The translations under genes were made by a program, and so were the position numbers. 14,580 nt of DNA from Bryobacterales bacterium (GTDB taxonomy: Bacteria; Acidobacteriota; Terriglobia; Bryobacterales; Bryobacteraceae). Of the stretch, positions 6,467 through 14,556 are shown piece after piece; position 1 is the first letter of the stretch; every line of letters begins with the position of its first letter. The notes under the pieces are model-generated. The model was not told the DNA's origin, searched no databases, and saw nothing but the letters and a program-made list of their open reading frames with translations. The DNA is taken from assembly GCA_003164075.1 (NCBI GenBank), contig PLRZ01000078.1, positions 1 to 14,580 on the forward strand, read 5' to 3'.

Positions 6467-7264
6467 ATGTCTATAAAGCGATCCAGCAAGGAGTTCATTC
6501 GTCACCTGGTGACGAGGTCCGGTTTTGTGCGGCTTTACGTGCGGATTCGGCGAGCACGCGGCCAGAACGTAGATCACTTGTTTCACGAATCTCTTGCCGA
6601 GCGCTTCTCCGCGATCTACAATAATCGAATCTGGCTAACCGGGCGCAAGACTGGCGCTCTGTCGGGTATTGGATCGGAGATCGAGAACACGGTGGGTATA
6701 AGGCGGCAGTTGCCTGAGCTTCTGGCATCCATCCGGACCCAGGTGCTTCTAGACGTCGGCTGCGGTGATCTCACCTGGATGAAAGAGATCGATCTTCCGT
6801 GCAAATACATCGGAGCAGATGTGGTGCCCAGCGTGATCGCGGTCAACTCGGCACAATACGGCTCCGAATCGCGCCGCTTCTGCATGCTTGACGCAACCCG
6901 CGACTCATTGCCGCCCGCCGACACGGTCCTCTGTCGCGAGGTCCTGTTTCATCTCTCTTTTCAGGATATATGGCGCCTGTTGGAAAACGTCCGCGCTTGT
7001 GGAGCATCACTCCTCATTGCCACTAACGACAGCGGACTGCGCGTAAACGCAGATATCATTTCGGGTGATTCCCGGACGCTCAACCTACAGCGCTACCCGT
7101 TCCATTTTCCGCAACCTGTCTTCTCAATTCTGGACAATTCCATTGCCCAGGACCGCGTATTATCGGTTTGGGAAGTCCAGTCGCTCCCCCGAAATGGACG
7201 ATCGGGACACGACACCCATCGCCCGGCGGAGCTTGCGAACGCCAAGCCACTTCATGCGAGATGA
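6467..7264 (+). CDS. Class I SAM-dependent methyltransferase (methyltransferase 1)
   Basis: A 265-residue protein with a Rossmann-type methyltransferase core. Motif I is LLDVGCGD (96-101 for DVGCGD), followed by YIGADVV (acidic residue at the end of strand 2), LDATRDSLPPADTVLCREVLFHLS (motifs II-III region) and a LLIATND strand. It carries an N-terminal helical extension of about 90 residues. The acceptor cannot be read from sequence. In this setting methylation of a sugar hydroxyl or carboxyl, or capping of the glycan, is plausible. The ATG at 6467 follows AGGGAG (6459-6464) at rather short spacing. The gene starts 136 bases after the kinase, in a gap with no clear terminator, and marks the start of a stretch with less C-rich codon use. 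Confidence 0.75.
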   Translation: MSIKRSSKEFIRHLVTRSGFVRLYVRIRRARGQNVDHLFHESLAERFSAIYNNRIWLTGRKTGALSGIGSEIENTVGIRRQLPELLASIRTQVLLDVGCGDLTWMKEIDLPCKYIGADVVPSVIAVNSAQYGSESRRFCMLDATRDSLPPADTVLCREVLFHLSFQDIWRLLENVRACGASLLIATNDSGLRVNADIISGDSRTLNLQRYPFHFPQPVFSILDNSIAQDRVLSVWEVQSLPRNGRSGHDTHRPAELANAKPLHAR

Positions 7265-7361
7265 TCTCCCATAACATAAATGAATCTCGCGTACGCAACC
7301 TCCGCGCAGCCCTGCAGCGGAGCAGTGGTGACGCCTCCACACGCACAGCCCGGACATCCGC

Positions 7362-8660
7362 GTGAACAAGAAGCTCTGGGAGAATCTTATCTCCTTATAC
7401 GGGCTACAGGTGCTCAATAACCTGGTGCCCATCGTGACGCTTCCATTTCTGGCTCGCACTCTCGGTTCTGCGCATTGGGGAGCGCTTGCTTTTGCTGAGG
7501 CAGTCGCCAACTATGCGTCTCTGATCGTCGAGTACGGCTTCGGACTCTCCGCGACTCGGGAACTGGGTCGACTCCGGGACGACCCAACCGCCCGGGCCAC
7601 CCAACTCGCAAGCGTACTTGGTGCTCAACTTCTGCTCGCTGGAGTTGCCCTCGCGACGGGGGTGTCAATTGTGACTCAAGTTCGGACACTCGCTCAGTAT
7701 CGGTCCCTATTGCCATGGGCATTCCTCCTTGCCGTAACCCGCTCCATGGTCCCGATCTGGTATTTCCAGGGTCTGGAACAGGTTCGCGTAATCGCAGCGA
7801 TCACCATTTCCACCAACATGGTTGCGGCCCTCGGCATCTTGTTTCTGGTTCGGTCACCGGATCAATCATGGCTGCCACTCGCCCTAAGAACGGCGGCTTC
7901 CTCAGCTTCCCTCGTAGCCGGTCTCATGCTTGCCTACCGGGTCACGCCATTCCTGGCCCCCAGACTAGCCACCAGCGCGTCCGCCCTCAGGCAGGGATTC
8001 CCGCTATTCATATTCCGAAGCGCCACAAGCATGTACACGACAGCCAATGTTTTGCTCCTCGGCTTGATGGCCCCCCCGTCCGTCGTGGCGTTGTTCGCGG
8101 GCGCCGAGAAAATCAGTAGAGCGGCAATAGCCGCCGTGTGGCCGATCACTCAAGCGTTTTACCCACGCATTAGCTATCTGCTGTCAAACGACCCCAGGAA
8201 TGCGTCTAAGACTGCGCGGCTTTCCGTGTTGCTGACGCTTAGTGCTGGTGCTGCCGCGAGTATAGCGATCTTCTTGGGCGCTCCGCTGCTCGTACGGCTG
8301 TTGCTGGGGCATGGGTTTGAGGGCAGCACGCCGATACTCCGACTATTTGCCCTGCTACCCGTGCTGATGGCTTCCAGCAATGTTTTCGGGATACAGTGGA
8401 TGCTTCCGCTCAGGATGGACCGCACATTTAACTGCATTCTAGTTGCGGCAGGTGTAGTCAATCTTGGACTCGCTTGTATCCTTGTCCCGCTCGCTCAGCA
8501 AACCGGCATGGCCGTTAGTGTAGTAACCGCTGAAGCAGTCGTAACGGCTTCCATAATCGTAGTATTGATGCGCCGCAAGATGGCTCCCTGGGACGAACTT
8601 CCGATGGAGGGTGAGAGTATCATCCGGCCGACTACCCCCTCGTTGCCGATGAGTGTCTAA
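7362..8660 (+). CDS. Wzx-like oligosaccharide flippase (MOP superfamily)
   Basis: A 432-residue polytopic membrane protein with about 12 hydrophobic segments. The N-terminus (NLISLYGLQVLNNLVPIV, then LPFLARTLGSAHWGALAFAEA) is the characteristic start of RfbX/Wzx-type polysaccharide transporters. Further features are IVEYGFGLSATRELGRLR and VPIWYFQGLEQVRVIA in the first half. Such proteins flip undecaprenyl-diphosphate-linked repeat units from the cytoplasmic to the periplasmic leaflet. Length is normal for the family. The start is a GTG at 7362 with no strong ribosome-binding site, chosen because it lies right at the conserved N-terminus. It sits directly before the polymerase-like gene, the standard Wzx-Wzy pairing. 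No signs of truncation. Confidence 0.9.
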   Translation: MNKKLWENLISLYGLQVLNNLVPIVTLPFLARTLGSAHWGALAFAEAVANYASLIVEYGFGLSATRELGRLRDDPTARATQLASVLGAQLLLAGVALATGVSIVTQVRTLAQYRSLLPWAFLLAVTRSMVPIWYFQGLEQVRVIAAITISTNMVAALGILFLVRSPDQSWLPLALRTAASSASLVAGLMLAYRVTPFLAPRLATSASALRQGFPLFIFRSATSMYTTANVLLLGLMAPPSVVALFAGAEKISRAAIAAVWPITQAFYPRISYLLSNDPRNASKTARLSVLLTLSAGAAASIAIFLGAPLLVRLLLGHGFEGSTPILRLFALLPVLMASSNVFGIQWMLPLRMDRTFNCILVAAGVVNLGLACILVPLAQQTGMAVSVVTAEAVVTASIIVVLMRRKMAPWDELPMEGESIIRPTTPSLPMSV

Positions 8661-8757
8661 AGCAGCAGACCGCCGCACCGGAAACCCGGAAATACGAAAG
8701 CTGTCTGAATTGAAAACCACTAACCGGTGCATCAAGCAGCGAACCTGACGGGTCCGA

Positions 8758-10200
8758 ATGCCATTTCTTGAAAGTACGCGCTATACCGCCACGACTATGC
8801 GGCCACCTGCCTTCGCCGCAAAGCGATCCTGGAAGGTCTCCCTGGTGATCGGCGGATTCGCGATTCTGATACTGGTTTGTTCGATGCCGGACGCCGCGGC
8901 GGAGGCATACACGCTGGGCGGCTTCAAAGCCCGGCACTTTGCGGCGGCACTGTTCACCTTACTGATCATCGGCGCCTGCTGGATCGGCAAGCCTCCGAGG
9001 CGGAAGGTGTGGTGCCTGCCGTCACTCCTTGCGATAACCGGCTACATCGCCGTTCTCGGCTTAATCTATCGGACCTCTCAGATCTTTGAATGGCGGTTCT
9101 TCTACTTCGACATCCTGGTGCTCTGCGGTGCGATCTGTGGCGTAACCCTGACGATGTATTGGCGACCGGCTGAAGTGCTGCGCTTGGTTCGCGCCGCCTA
9201 CTGGTTGTGGCTCATCGCCTTAGTATTGCTTTCCTTAGCTCTTACATTAGGCATGATCTCGCCGGTCTGGGAGAACAATGTGCGCCTGCACAACGAGGCG
9301 ATGTTTGACTGCTTCGACGGAATTCTCTATTCCATCCCGCTGCTGTTCTGTGGAGCCGGCAAGCAAACCAAGGGATGGCTTCTGCGGTGGATCGCGGTGG
9401 GCGCGGCAGTCGTCTTCCTGTGCAACTCTGTCGCGGGCACGCGAAGCGTGGTGGTTACGCTGGCCGCCTCCATCATCCTCTCCCTTCCATTGATCTTCCC
9501 GAAACTGAGTCGGCCTGCCGTGCTGCTCGGCGGGGTTGGTATCTGCTGCGTGGGCTGGGTGCTTCTAGGTGCGGCCGAAACGATCGATGTGACAGCATTG
9601 GAGCGGCTTCGGACCACTCAGCCCGACCGGGAAGACAGAATGCAGGAGCTTCAGACGCTGTTCCAGTATTTGGGCAATAACTGGGTAACCGGTGTTGGGG
9701 CGGGGGTGTGCTTTCCGTCGCCCATCCGCTACCGGTACAGTGATCATAATGTGAATCCGCACGTGAGCGTTCTAACCAGCCTCCAAAAGGGCGGTGTTGC
9801 TGCATTTATTGCACTGATCGTAGTCCCGTTACTGACGTTTGCCGTAAAACTAGTCCGACGGCGGACGGTCTTGTATCAGTACTGCGGCGCCGCAGTGGGC
9901 CTTACCTACGCGATCCACGGTCTGTTAGCACCTACGGGCTGGGACTACGTCAACCTGTTCTATTACGGCATCGCACTGGGATTCTGTTTCGGCCCAGACC
10001 CACTGGTCGGCCGAAATCAAGGCTCAACCGTGGCAATTCAAGAGTTCGAGCCTATGAGCGTACCGACTGTCAATCAACTCTCAACGCAATCCGCTCATTC
10101 AGGACGCCAAACTCCTCACAGCCCACCACTAAGGAGCGACGTCCGTCTTGCTGACAGAGGTGAACTGTCGCCGAGCGGTGGGAGCAGGTTACACAAATGA
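8758..10200 (+). CDS. Wzy-like O-antigen polymerase/ligase family membrane protein
   Basis: A 480-residue protein with about ten or more membrane segments. A large hydrophilic loop late in the protein (about 275-345) contains the pattern NNWVTGVGAGV followed by a DHNVNPHVSVLTSLQKGG segment. This is typical of the Wzy_C/WaaL family, whose periplasmic loop handles lipid-linked glycans. Given the flippase directly upstream, I read it as the repeat-unit polymerase rather than the ligase, but sequence alone does not separate the two. The last ~68 residues (from about 412) form a polar, Ser/Pro/Gln-rich tail not expected for the core family. An alternative ATG at 8797 would remove 13 residues. The stop overlaps the next start in ATGA (10197-10200), indicating translational coupling with methyltransferase 2. 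Confidence 0.85.
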   Translation: MPFLESTRYTATTMRPPAFAAKRSWKVSLVIGGFAILILVCSMPDAAAEAYTLGGFKARHFAAALFTLLIIGACWIGKPPRRKVWCLPSLLAITGYIAVLGLIYRTSQIFEWRFFYFDILVLCGAICGVTLTMYWRPAEVLRLVRAAYWLWLIALVLLSLALTLGMISPVWENNVRLHNEAMFDCFDGILYSIPLLFCGAGKQTKGWLLRWIAVGAAVVFLCNSVAGTRSVVVTLAASIILSLPLIFPKLSRPAVLLGGVGICCVGWVLLGAAETIDVTALERLRTTQPDREDRMQELQTLFQYLGNNWVTGVGAGVCFPSPIRYRYSDHNVNPHVSVLTSLQKGGVAAFIALIVVPLLTFAVKLVRRRTVLYQYCGAAVGLTYAIHGLLAPTGWDYVNLFYYGIALGFCFGPDPLVGRNQGSTVAIQEFEPMSVPTVNQLSTQSAHSGRQTPHSPPLRSDVRLADRGELSPSGGSRLHK

Positions 10201-11213
10201 ATCGCCCGAATGGTACCGATCTAAGTTGTGCCAAGCCGTGCACCGAGCCTCAAGGGACGGGCCAACTCCGTTCTCGGGCGCCGGCGCGAGAGCACCTCCG
10301 ATGTCCCCGGTGTAGCTCGCCCGTCCGCCAGTCGGGGCCTGACCTCGAGTGCGAAGGATGCTTGTCGCGGTACCCAATCGTGGCTGGCGTTCCTATACTC
10401 ATAGACGAATCTGAAAGTATATTCTCGATATCCGATTTCCTGCAACACAGGCCCACGTATTTTCAGCAGGAATCAAAATCCCGGCGAGTTGCGAAAGATG
10501 TCCTGCCGTCTATCAGCAATAACCCTAGAGCGAAGCAGAATTACGCAACATTCCTGGCTAACCTTCCGCGCCGGGTCGAACGCCGCGCGCGCGTCCTGAT
10601 CGTTGGGGGAGGCATTGCCGGTGAGGGCAGCCACGAACTCCTGACGAATCCCGAAATCGAGCTAGTTGAAAGCGACGTGTCGCTGGCGCCCCGGACAACG
10701 CTCGTTTGCGATGCACATTCGGTTCCCTTTCCGGACGGCTACTTTGACGGCGTCGTTGCGCAGGCCGTACTGGAGCACGTACTGGACCCACAGCGCTGTG
10801 TGGCGGAATTTCATCGGGTTCTCGCACCGGACGGCCTCGTCTATGCCGAAACTCCCTTCTGTCTGCAGGTTCATGGCAGGCAATATGACTTTACGCGCTA
10901 TACCCGCCTTGGTCACCGGAGGCTCTTCCGCGGATTCGCGGAGATTGGCGCCGGTCCGTGCGGCGGCCCCGGCATGGCCCTCGCTTGGTGTTGCCAATAC
11001 TTTCTCCTTAGCTGGTTGAAATCCTCGTGGGCCCGGAATGCGGCGCGTGTCTTTTCGAGACTGGGCCTCTTCTGGCTTAAGTACCTGGATCTCATCCTAA
11101 TGGATGAACCAGGGGCACTCGACGCGGCCAGCGGGTTCTATTTTCTGGGCCGAAAGAGCGCTACCGTGCTGTCTGACCGCGACTTGCTTCGCCTGTACCG
11201 CGGCGGCGAGTAA
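10197..11213 (+). CDS. SAM-dependent methyltransferase with N-terminal Trm112-like zinc ribbon (methyltransferase 2)
   Basis: A 338-residue protein. Residues 34-70 resemble a Trm112-like zinc ribbon: CPRC (36-39) and CEGC (52-55), then the typical YPIVAGVPILIDE. A methyltransferase domain of the Methyltransf_11 type follows: VLIVGGGIAGEG (motif I, from 133), a strand ending in ESDVS, DAHSVPFPDGYFDGVVAQAVLEHVLDP (motifs II-III) and FHRVLAPDGLVYAETP. The motif I glycines are GGG rather than the usual GCG, a mild departure. A C-terminal helical, partly hydrophobic region (about 255-300) may associate with the membrane. Such ribbon-methyltransferase fusions occur in polysaccharide loci, and the acceptor is unknown. 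The start overlaps the previous stop by four bases. The following glycosyltransferase begins 15 bases after the stop. Confidence 0.8.
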   Translation: MNRPNGTDLSCAKPCTEPQGTGQLRSRAPAREHLRCPRCSSPVRQSGPDLECEGCLSRYPIVAGVPILIDESESIFSISDFLQHRPTYFQQESKSRRVAKDVLPSISNNPRAKQNYATFLANLPRRVERRARVLIVGGGIAGEGSHELLTNPEIELVESDVSLAPRTTLVCDAHSVPFPDGYFDGVVAQAVLEHVLDPQRCVAEFHRVLAPDGLVYAETPFCLQVHGRQYDFTRYTRLGHRRLFRGFAEIGAGPCGGPGMALAWCCQYFLLSWLKSSWARNAARVFSRLGLFWLKYLDLILMDEPGALDAASGFYFLGRKSATVLSDRDLLRLYRGGE

Positions 11214-11228
11214 GAGTGGGTTTACTCC

Positions 11229-12332
11229 ATGTCGACGTATCCCAAAGTACTGCACGTTGTAGACCACCTGGACGTAGGCGGAGTCGAGCGGATGATCTGC
11301 CGTGCGCTGCCTCAAATGGCAGCCCAGGGCGTTGACGTGGAAGTGCTATCATTTGCCCTCCGTGATCGTACCATCCTGAACCGGCTCCAGGGATCTGGAA
11401 TCACGGTTCATTGTTGGGATGACCCTAGGGTCTATCGCATCTCTCATATCATTAGGGCGATCCGGTTTTTTCGGAGGAAGAAATACGATCTCATTCATCT
11501 TCACCTGTTTCCGGCAATGCTCTACGCTCTTATCGGATTGTTTCGGATCGAAGATCGGCCGGTCGTGATCATCCACGAGCACAACACCACCAACCGGCGC
11601 AGGCATAAACTGTTTCGCCCGCTAGATTCATGGATGTATTCGAAGGCTGACCGGATTGTGTCCATCACGCCGGAGGTGGAGCAGGCGTTAATCAACTGGA
11701 TTCCTGGGTTGGCCCGGAAATGCCTGGTCATCCCCAACGGAATTACAGAAGAGGAGATTGTCGACAAGCCATACCGAGACCGTCACCCAGATGCCAGGGC
11801 GGGGGTGTTGCGCGTCCTGTCGTTAGGGCGCTGCGTCCACCAGAAGGGGTTCGATGTTCTGATTAGAGCTGTGGCGGCAACCAGCGGAGTATTCTTGCAG
11901 ATCGCAGGAGATGGCCCCCTAAAGGCATCCCTCCGGAAGTTGGCCGCGGAGTTGGGGGCGGACGACAGGGTTGCGTTTCTGGGGACCAGGCACGACGTGC
12001 CCGATCTCCTTGAACGCGCAGACGCATACGTGCAGAGTTCTCGATACGACGGCTTTGCAATAGCGGCTCTGGAAGCACTGGGGAGTGGGTTGCCAGTAGT
12101 TTTCAGCGCGGTAGCCGGTATGGCTCAGGTCATCGGAGAGAGTGCCGGGCTTTCATTCCCTAACGAGAACCACGAGGTACTTGCGGGCAACCTCGCACGA
12201 CTGCGAGACGACCTGCAATTAAGAGAAGATCTCGGACGCGACGGCGTCACGAGGGCCAGGCAATTCATGTGCGGGGAGAGTTCGCAACGGTTTGTCAGCC
12301 TCTATCGTGAACTATGCTGCACGCACAAATAG
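11229..12332 (+). CDS. Family 4-type glycosyltransferase (GT-B fold)
   Basis: A 367-residue cytoplasmic glycosyltransferase that would transfer a sugar from a nucleotide donor onto the growing lipid-linked repeat unit. The N-terminal acceptor domain begins VLHVVDHLDVGGVERM (glycine loop) and contains IHEHNTTNRRR and DRIVSITPEVEQAL. The hinge is VIPNGI. The donor domain has LSLGRCVHQKGFDVLI (G200-K206), LQIAGDGPL, VAFLGTRHDV and DGFAIAALEALGSGLPVV. In the family's E-x7-E signature the first acid is Asp (D274) rather than Glu, while E282 is kept. Donor and linkage cannot be read. There is no strong ribosome-binding site, but the start lies directly at the conserved fold and 15 bases after the previous gene. 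Confidence 0.88.
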   Translation: MSTYPKVLHVVDHLDVGGVERMICRALPQMAAQGVDVEVLSFALRDRTILNRLQGSGITVHCWDDPRVYRISHIIRAIRFFRRKKYDLIHLHLFPAMLYALIGLFRIEDRPVVIIHEHNTTNRRRHKLFRPLDSWMYSKADRIVSITPEVEQALINWIPGLARKCLVIPNGITEEEIVDKPYRDRHPDARAGVLRVLSLGRCVHQKGFDVLIRAVAATSGVFLQIAGDGPLKASLRKLAAELGADDRVAFLGTRHDVPDLLERADAYVQSSRYDGFAIAALEALGSGLPVVFSAVAGMAQVIGESAGLSFPNENHEVLAGNLARLRDDLQLREDLGRDGVTRARQFMCGESSQRFVSLYRELCCTHK

Positions 12333-12392
12333 CACGCCAGTATCGCTACTATTCCGTCTCTGAAATAAGCGGGCAGAACTCGCGGACTGCGG

Positions 12393-12430
12393 GGCGGGGC
12401 GATCCTGTCGCAGCCCGCCACAAGGCGGGT
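12393..12430 (+). other. GC-rich hairpin region with two alternative pairings
   Basis: CCCGCC (12414-12419) can pair with GGCGGG downstream (12424-12429, 4-base loop) or with GGCGGG upstream (12393-12398, 15-base loop), so the two hairpins exclude each other. No T-run follows, so it is not a standard intrinsic terminator. It lies in the 156-base gap before methyltransferase 3. A regulatory role is speculative. Confidence 0.3.
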
Positions 12431-12488
12431 CTGACTTAGGACGAGAAATGCAGCGACAAAGTTTTCAGGCAAAAAGGAAAAGAAAACC

Positions 12489-13277
12489 ATGTCAGAGATT
12501 GCAGACGAGCGATTCTTACCATCTGCCTGGGTGGAACGGGATAGACAGAGGCTCGATTACTTTATCCCAAACTACTTAGTCAAATGGCTCGATAGCTCCT
12601 GGACCATATGTAGTGTAGGGTGCGGTTCCGGATACGACGTAGAATGCCTGAGAAGGATCGGCTTTGATGCGTTTGGCTTTGACCCCGGCGCCCGCACCGC
12701 GGAGTTTTGCAGACGAGGCGCCGCCGTGCCATTTCTGCGGAGGGGCAAAGCGGAGGAACTACCCTGGGGCAAAGGGCGATTCGATGTTGTGTATGCGTTA
12801 GAGGTGATCGAGCACGTCGGGTGTAAAGACTTTGGCTGTGAATTACTCGGCGACTCCGATTCCATACGGGTGAGCTTTCTCGAGGCGTGTCTTGACATGC
12901 TAAAGCCTGGCGGAAAGCTACTCCTCACATCAAGTAACCGAGCCTGCCCCTTAGATCCCGGCCACCGACACCTATACAGTCCGGTAACACGCTTTGCCAT
13001 CGAATGGCTCGGGATCCAGGCGGCGCTACCGTGGCACCCGCAGAATTTCCTTCTCGGACAGAACGATGTCCGCAGATTGATGAGCACGTCCAGATATCGT
13101 GGTCGTGCGACTTTCAGGGCGCTTTCTGTGGCGGGGTATCCAAGACGCTGCGGCAGGCGAGACCTGATCGGGAGATTGTTGGCAGCCTATTTGAAAGTGA
13201 TCAGCATTCTCCCACTTCGAACGTCGGCTTTGGCTCCGATCCTGGCCTGCGAAGTCAGGTTGGCTGGTGGGGCATAA
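12489..13277 (+). CDS. Class I SAM-dependent methyltransferase (methyltransferase 3)
   Basis: A 262-residue protein with motif I ICSVGCGSGYD (G44, G46, G48), FGFDPG at the end of strand 2, DVVYALEVIEHV (motif III region) and LDMLKPGGKLLLTSSN (post-motif), the pattern of Methyltransf_11/23-type enzymes. The C-terminal 90 residues, after HRHLYSP, are Arg-rich and contain a predicted amphipathic helix. The acceptor is unknown. The start is well supported: AAAAAGGAAA at 12471-12480 precedes the ATG in a purine-rich stretch. Codon use includes several AGA, AGG, TTA and ATA codons that are scarce in the kinase gene, hinting at a different origin. The next glycosyltransferase starts 17 bases after the stop. 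Confidence 0.8.
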   Translation: MSEIADERFLPSAWVERDRQRLDYFIPNYLVKWLDSSWTICSVGCGSGYDVECLRRIGFDAFGFDPGARTAEFCRRGAAVPFLRRGKAEELPWGKGRFDVVYALEVIEHVGCKDFGCELLGDSDSIRVSFLEACLDMLKPGGKLLLTSSNRACPLDPGHRHLYSPVTRFAIEWLGIQAALPWHPQNFLLGQNDVRRLMSTSRYRGRATFRALSVAGYPRRCGRRDLIGRLLAAYLKVISILPLRTSALAPILACEVRLAGGA

Positions 13278-13294
13278 GGCTCTGTGTTAGCACC

Positions 13295-14506
13295 ATGACG
13301 CCCGTAGCTCTTGCAATACAACCGGACTCGCGCTGTTGCGTCGACCAGGCGGTCGAAGGTCGGCCGCTGCGGGTTTTGATGGTTGTGGAAGCTTTTCTCG
13401 GCGGCGTTGCTACCCATGTTGGGAATCTGTCAAGTGCCCTTGTGGGGGCGGGGCATGAGGTCCATCTGCTGTATTCCGACTTGCGTGCTGATAGCAACGC
13501 AAGATGCCAACTGGCGTCGGCCGCGCGCTCCGGGGTGAAGTGTTGGCGCCTGCCGGTCAGCCACTGGCCGAGCTTCGCGGACCTGGGTTCTGGAACGTTA
13601 CTCCGCCGTTACGTCCGTCGGGTGGGTGCCTTCGATGTTCTACACGCGCACAGTACCAAAGCCGGGTTTCTGTTGCGGCTCTCGGCGCTCGGCGCGGGGA
13701 GTTCAGTTGTCTACACGCCTCATGCCTTGATGACGATGGATCCTTTGCTCTCGTCATACAAGCGGCGGGTTGCGGGCTTTATGGAGCGCGCCCTCGCTTA
13801 TGTTACCGACGCTGTCGTAGCTGTTTCGGAAGGAGAGGCGGAACACGCCGTCGCAATCGGAATCCCGGCACGGAGAGTCTATGTCGTTCCCAATGGCGTG
13901 GATTTCACACCGCCCCCCAGGGTCGGGATCCGCGAGAGCATTCGATTCAGATGGGGTGTTCCGGCGGACGAATTCTGCGTCGGATTTATTGGCAGATTCG
14001 CACCACAAAAACGCCCGGCAATGGCCGTTGACGCTTTTGGTTTACTCCTGAGTCGGACTCGGCGCGCCACGCTGATCATGGCCGGGCGGGGTCCGCAGAC
14101 GGAGCAGGTCAGAGAGAGGATCGAACAACTCGGCCTCGGTGCTAGCGTGCGGATGCTGGGAGAGGCGCCGGTATCGGACGTGCTGCCGGGCCTCGATGCT
14201 CTGATGCTCACGAGCGCTTATGAGGGCTTTCCGTACGTCCTGTTAGAGGCGATGGCATACGGAGTTCCGGTAGTGTCAACCGCTATCGGCGGCACCGAGA
14301 TGCTGGTAACGGACGGGAAGAACGGCTTCATCGCCGAATCCATCCAGGAGTTTGCCTGCTCCCTCACACGACTCGCACGGACTCCCGACCTGCGGATAAG
14401 AATGCAGCTTGAATGCCTGCATCGGGTCAGCCAATTCAGTATCGAGCGCATGACCCTCAAGATGCTAGATGTATACCGCCGAACTCTGGTTCGTTCGTCA
14501 TCCTAA
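13295..14506 (+). CDS. Family 4-type glycosyltransferase (GT-B fold), second copy
   Basis: A 403-residue glycosyltransferase. After about 24 variable residues the N-terminal domain begins LRVLMVVEAFLGGVATHVGNL, with LHAHSTKAGFLLRL, VYTPHALMTM and DAVVAVSEGEAEHAV. The hinge is VVPNGVDF. The donor domain shows FIGRFAPQKRP (G233-K239), LIMAGRGPQ, VRMLGEAPVSDVLPGLDALML and EGFPYVLLEAMAYGVPVV with an intact E-x7-E (E310, E318). It resembles EpsD/EpsF-like exopolysaccharide transferases, but donor and linkage cannot be assigned. The ATG at 13295 was chosen because it follows the upstream stop by 17 bases and gives family length. The frame is open back to 13004, but those 97 residues overlap methyltransferase 3 and have no glycosyltransferase features. 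Confidence 0.88.
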   Translation: MTPVALAIQPDSRCCVDQAVEGRPLRVLMVVEAFLGGVATHVGNLSSALVGAGHEVHLLYSDLRADSNARCQLASAARSGVKCWRLPVSHWPSFADLGSGTLLRRYVRRVGAFDVLHAHSTKAGFLLRLSALGAGSSVVYTPHALMTMDPLLSSYKRRVAGFMERALAYVTDAVVAVSEGEAEHAVAIGIPARRVYVVPNGVDFTPPPRVGIRESIRFRWGVPADEFCVGFIGRFAPQKRPAMAVDAFGLLLSRTRRATLIMAGRGPQTEQVRERIEQLGLGASVRMLGEAPVSDVLPGLDALMLTSAYEGFPYVLLEAMAYGVPVVSTAIGGTEMLVTDGKNGFIAESIQEFACSLTRLARTPDLRIRMQLECLHRVSQFSIERMTLKMLDVYRRTLVRSSS

Positions 14507-14540
14507 TTTGTTGTAGCTGATTTTCTTCATCATTGATCCG

Positions 14541-14556
14541 GAACGGTTTCCGGGTA
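14541..14556. repeat. Short hairpin downstream of the last glycosyltransferase
   Basis: CCGGAA-CGGT-TTCCGG can form a 6-bp stem with a 4-base loop about 35 bases after the final stop codon. No T-run follows, so a terminator role is only possible, not shown. Confidence 0.3.

Noticed and set aside
13004..13294. 97-residue N-terminal extension of the last glycosyltransferase
   Set aside because: It overlaps the methyltransferase 3 coding region and lacks any fold signature; the ATG at 13295 gives normal length and spacing.
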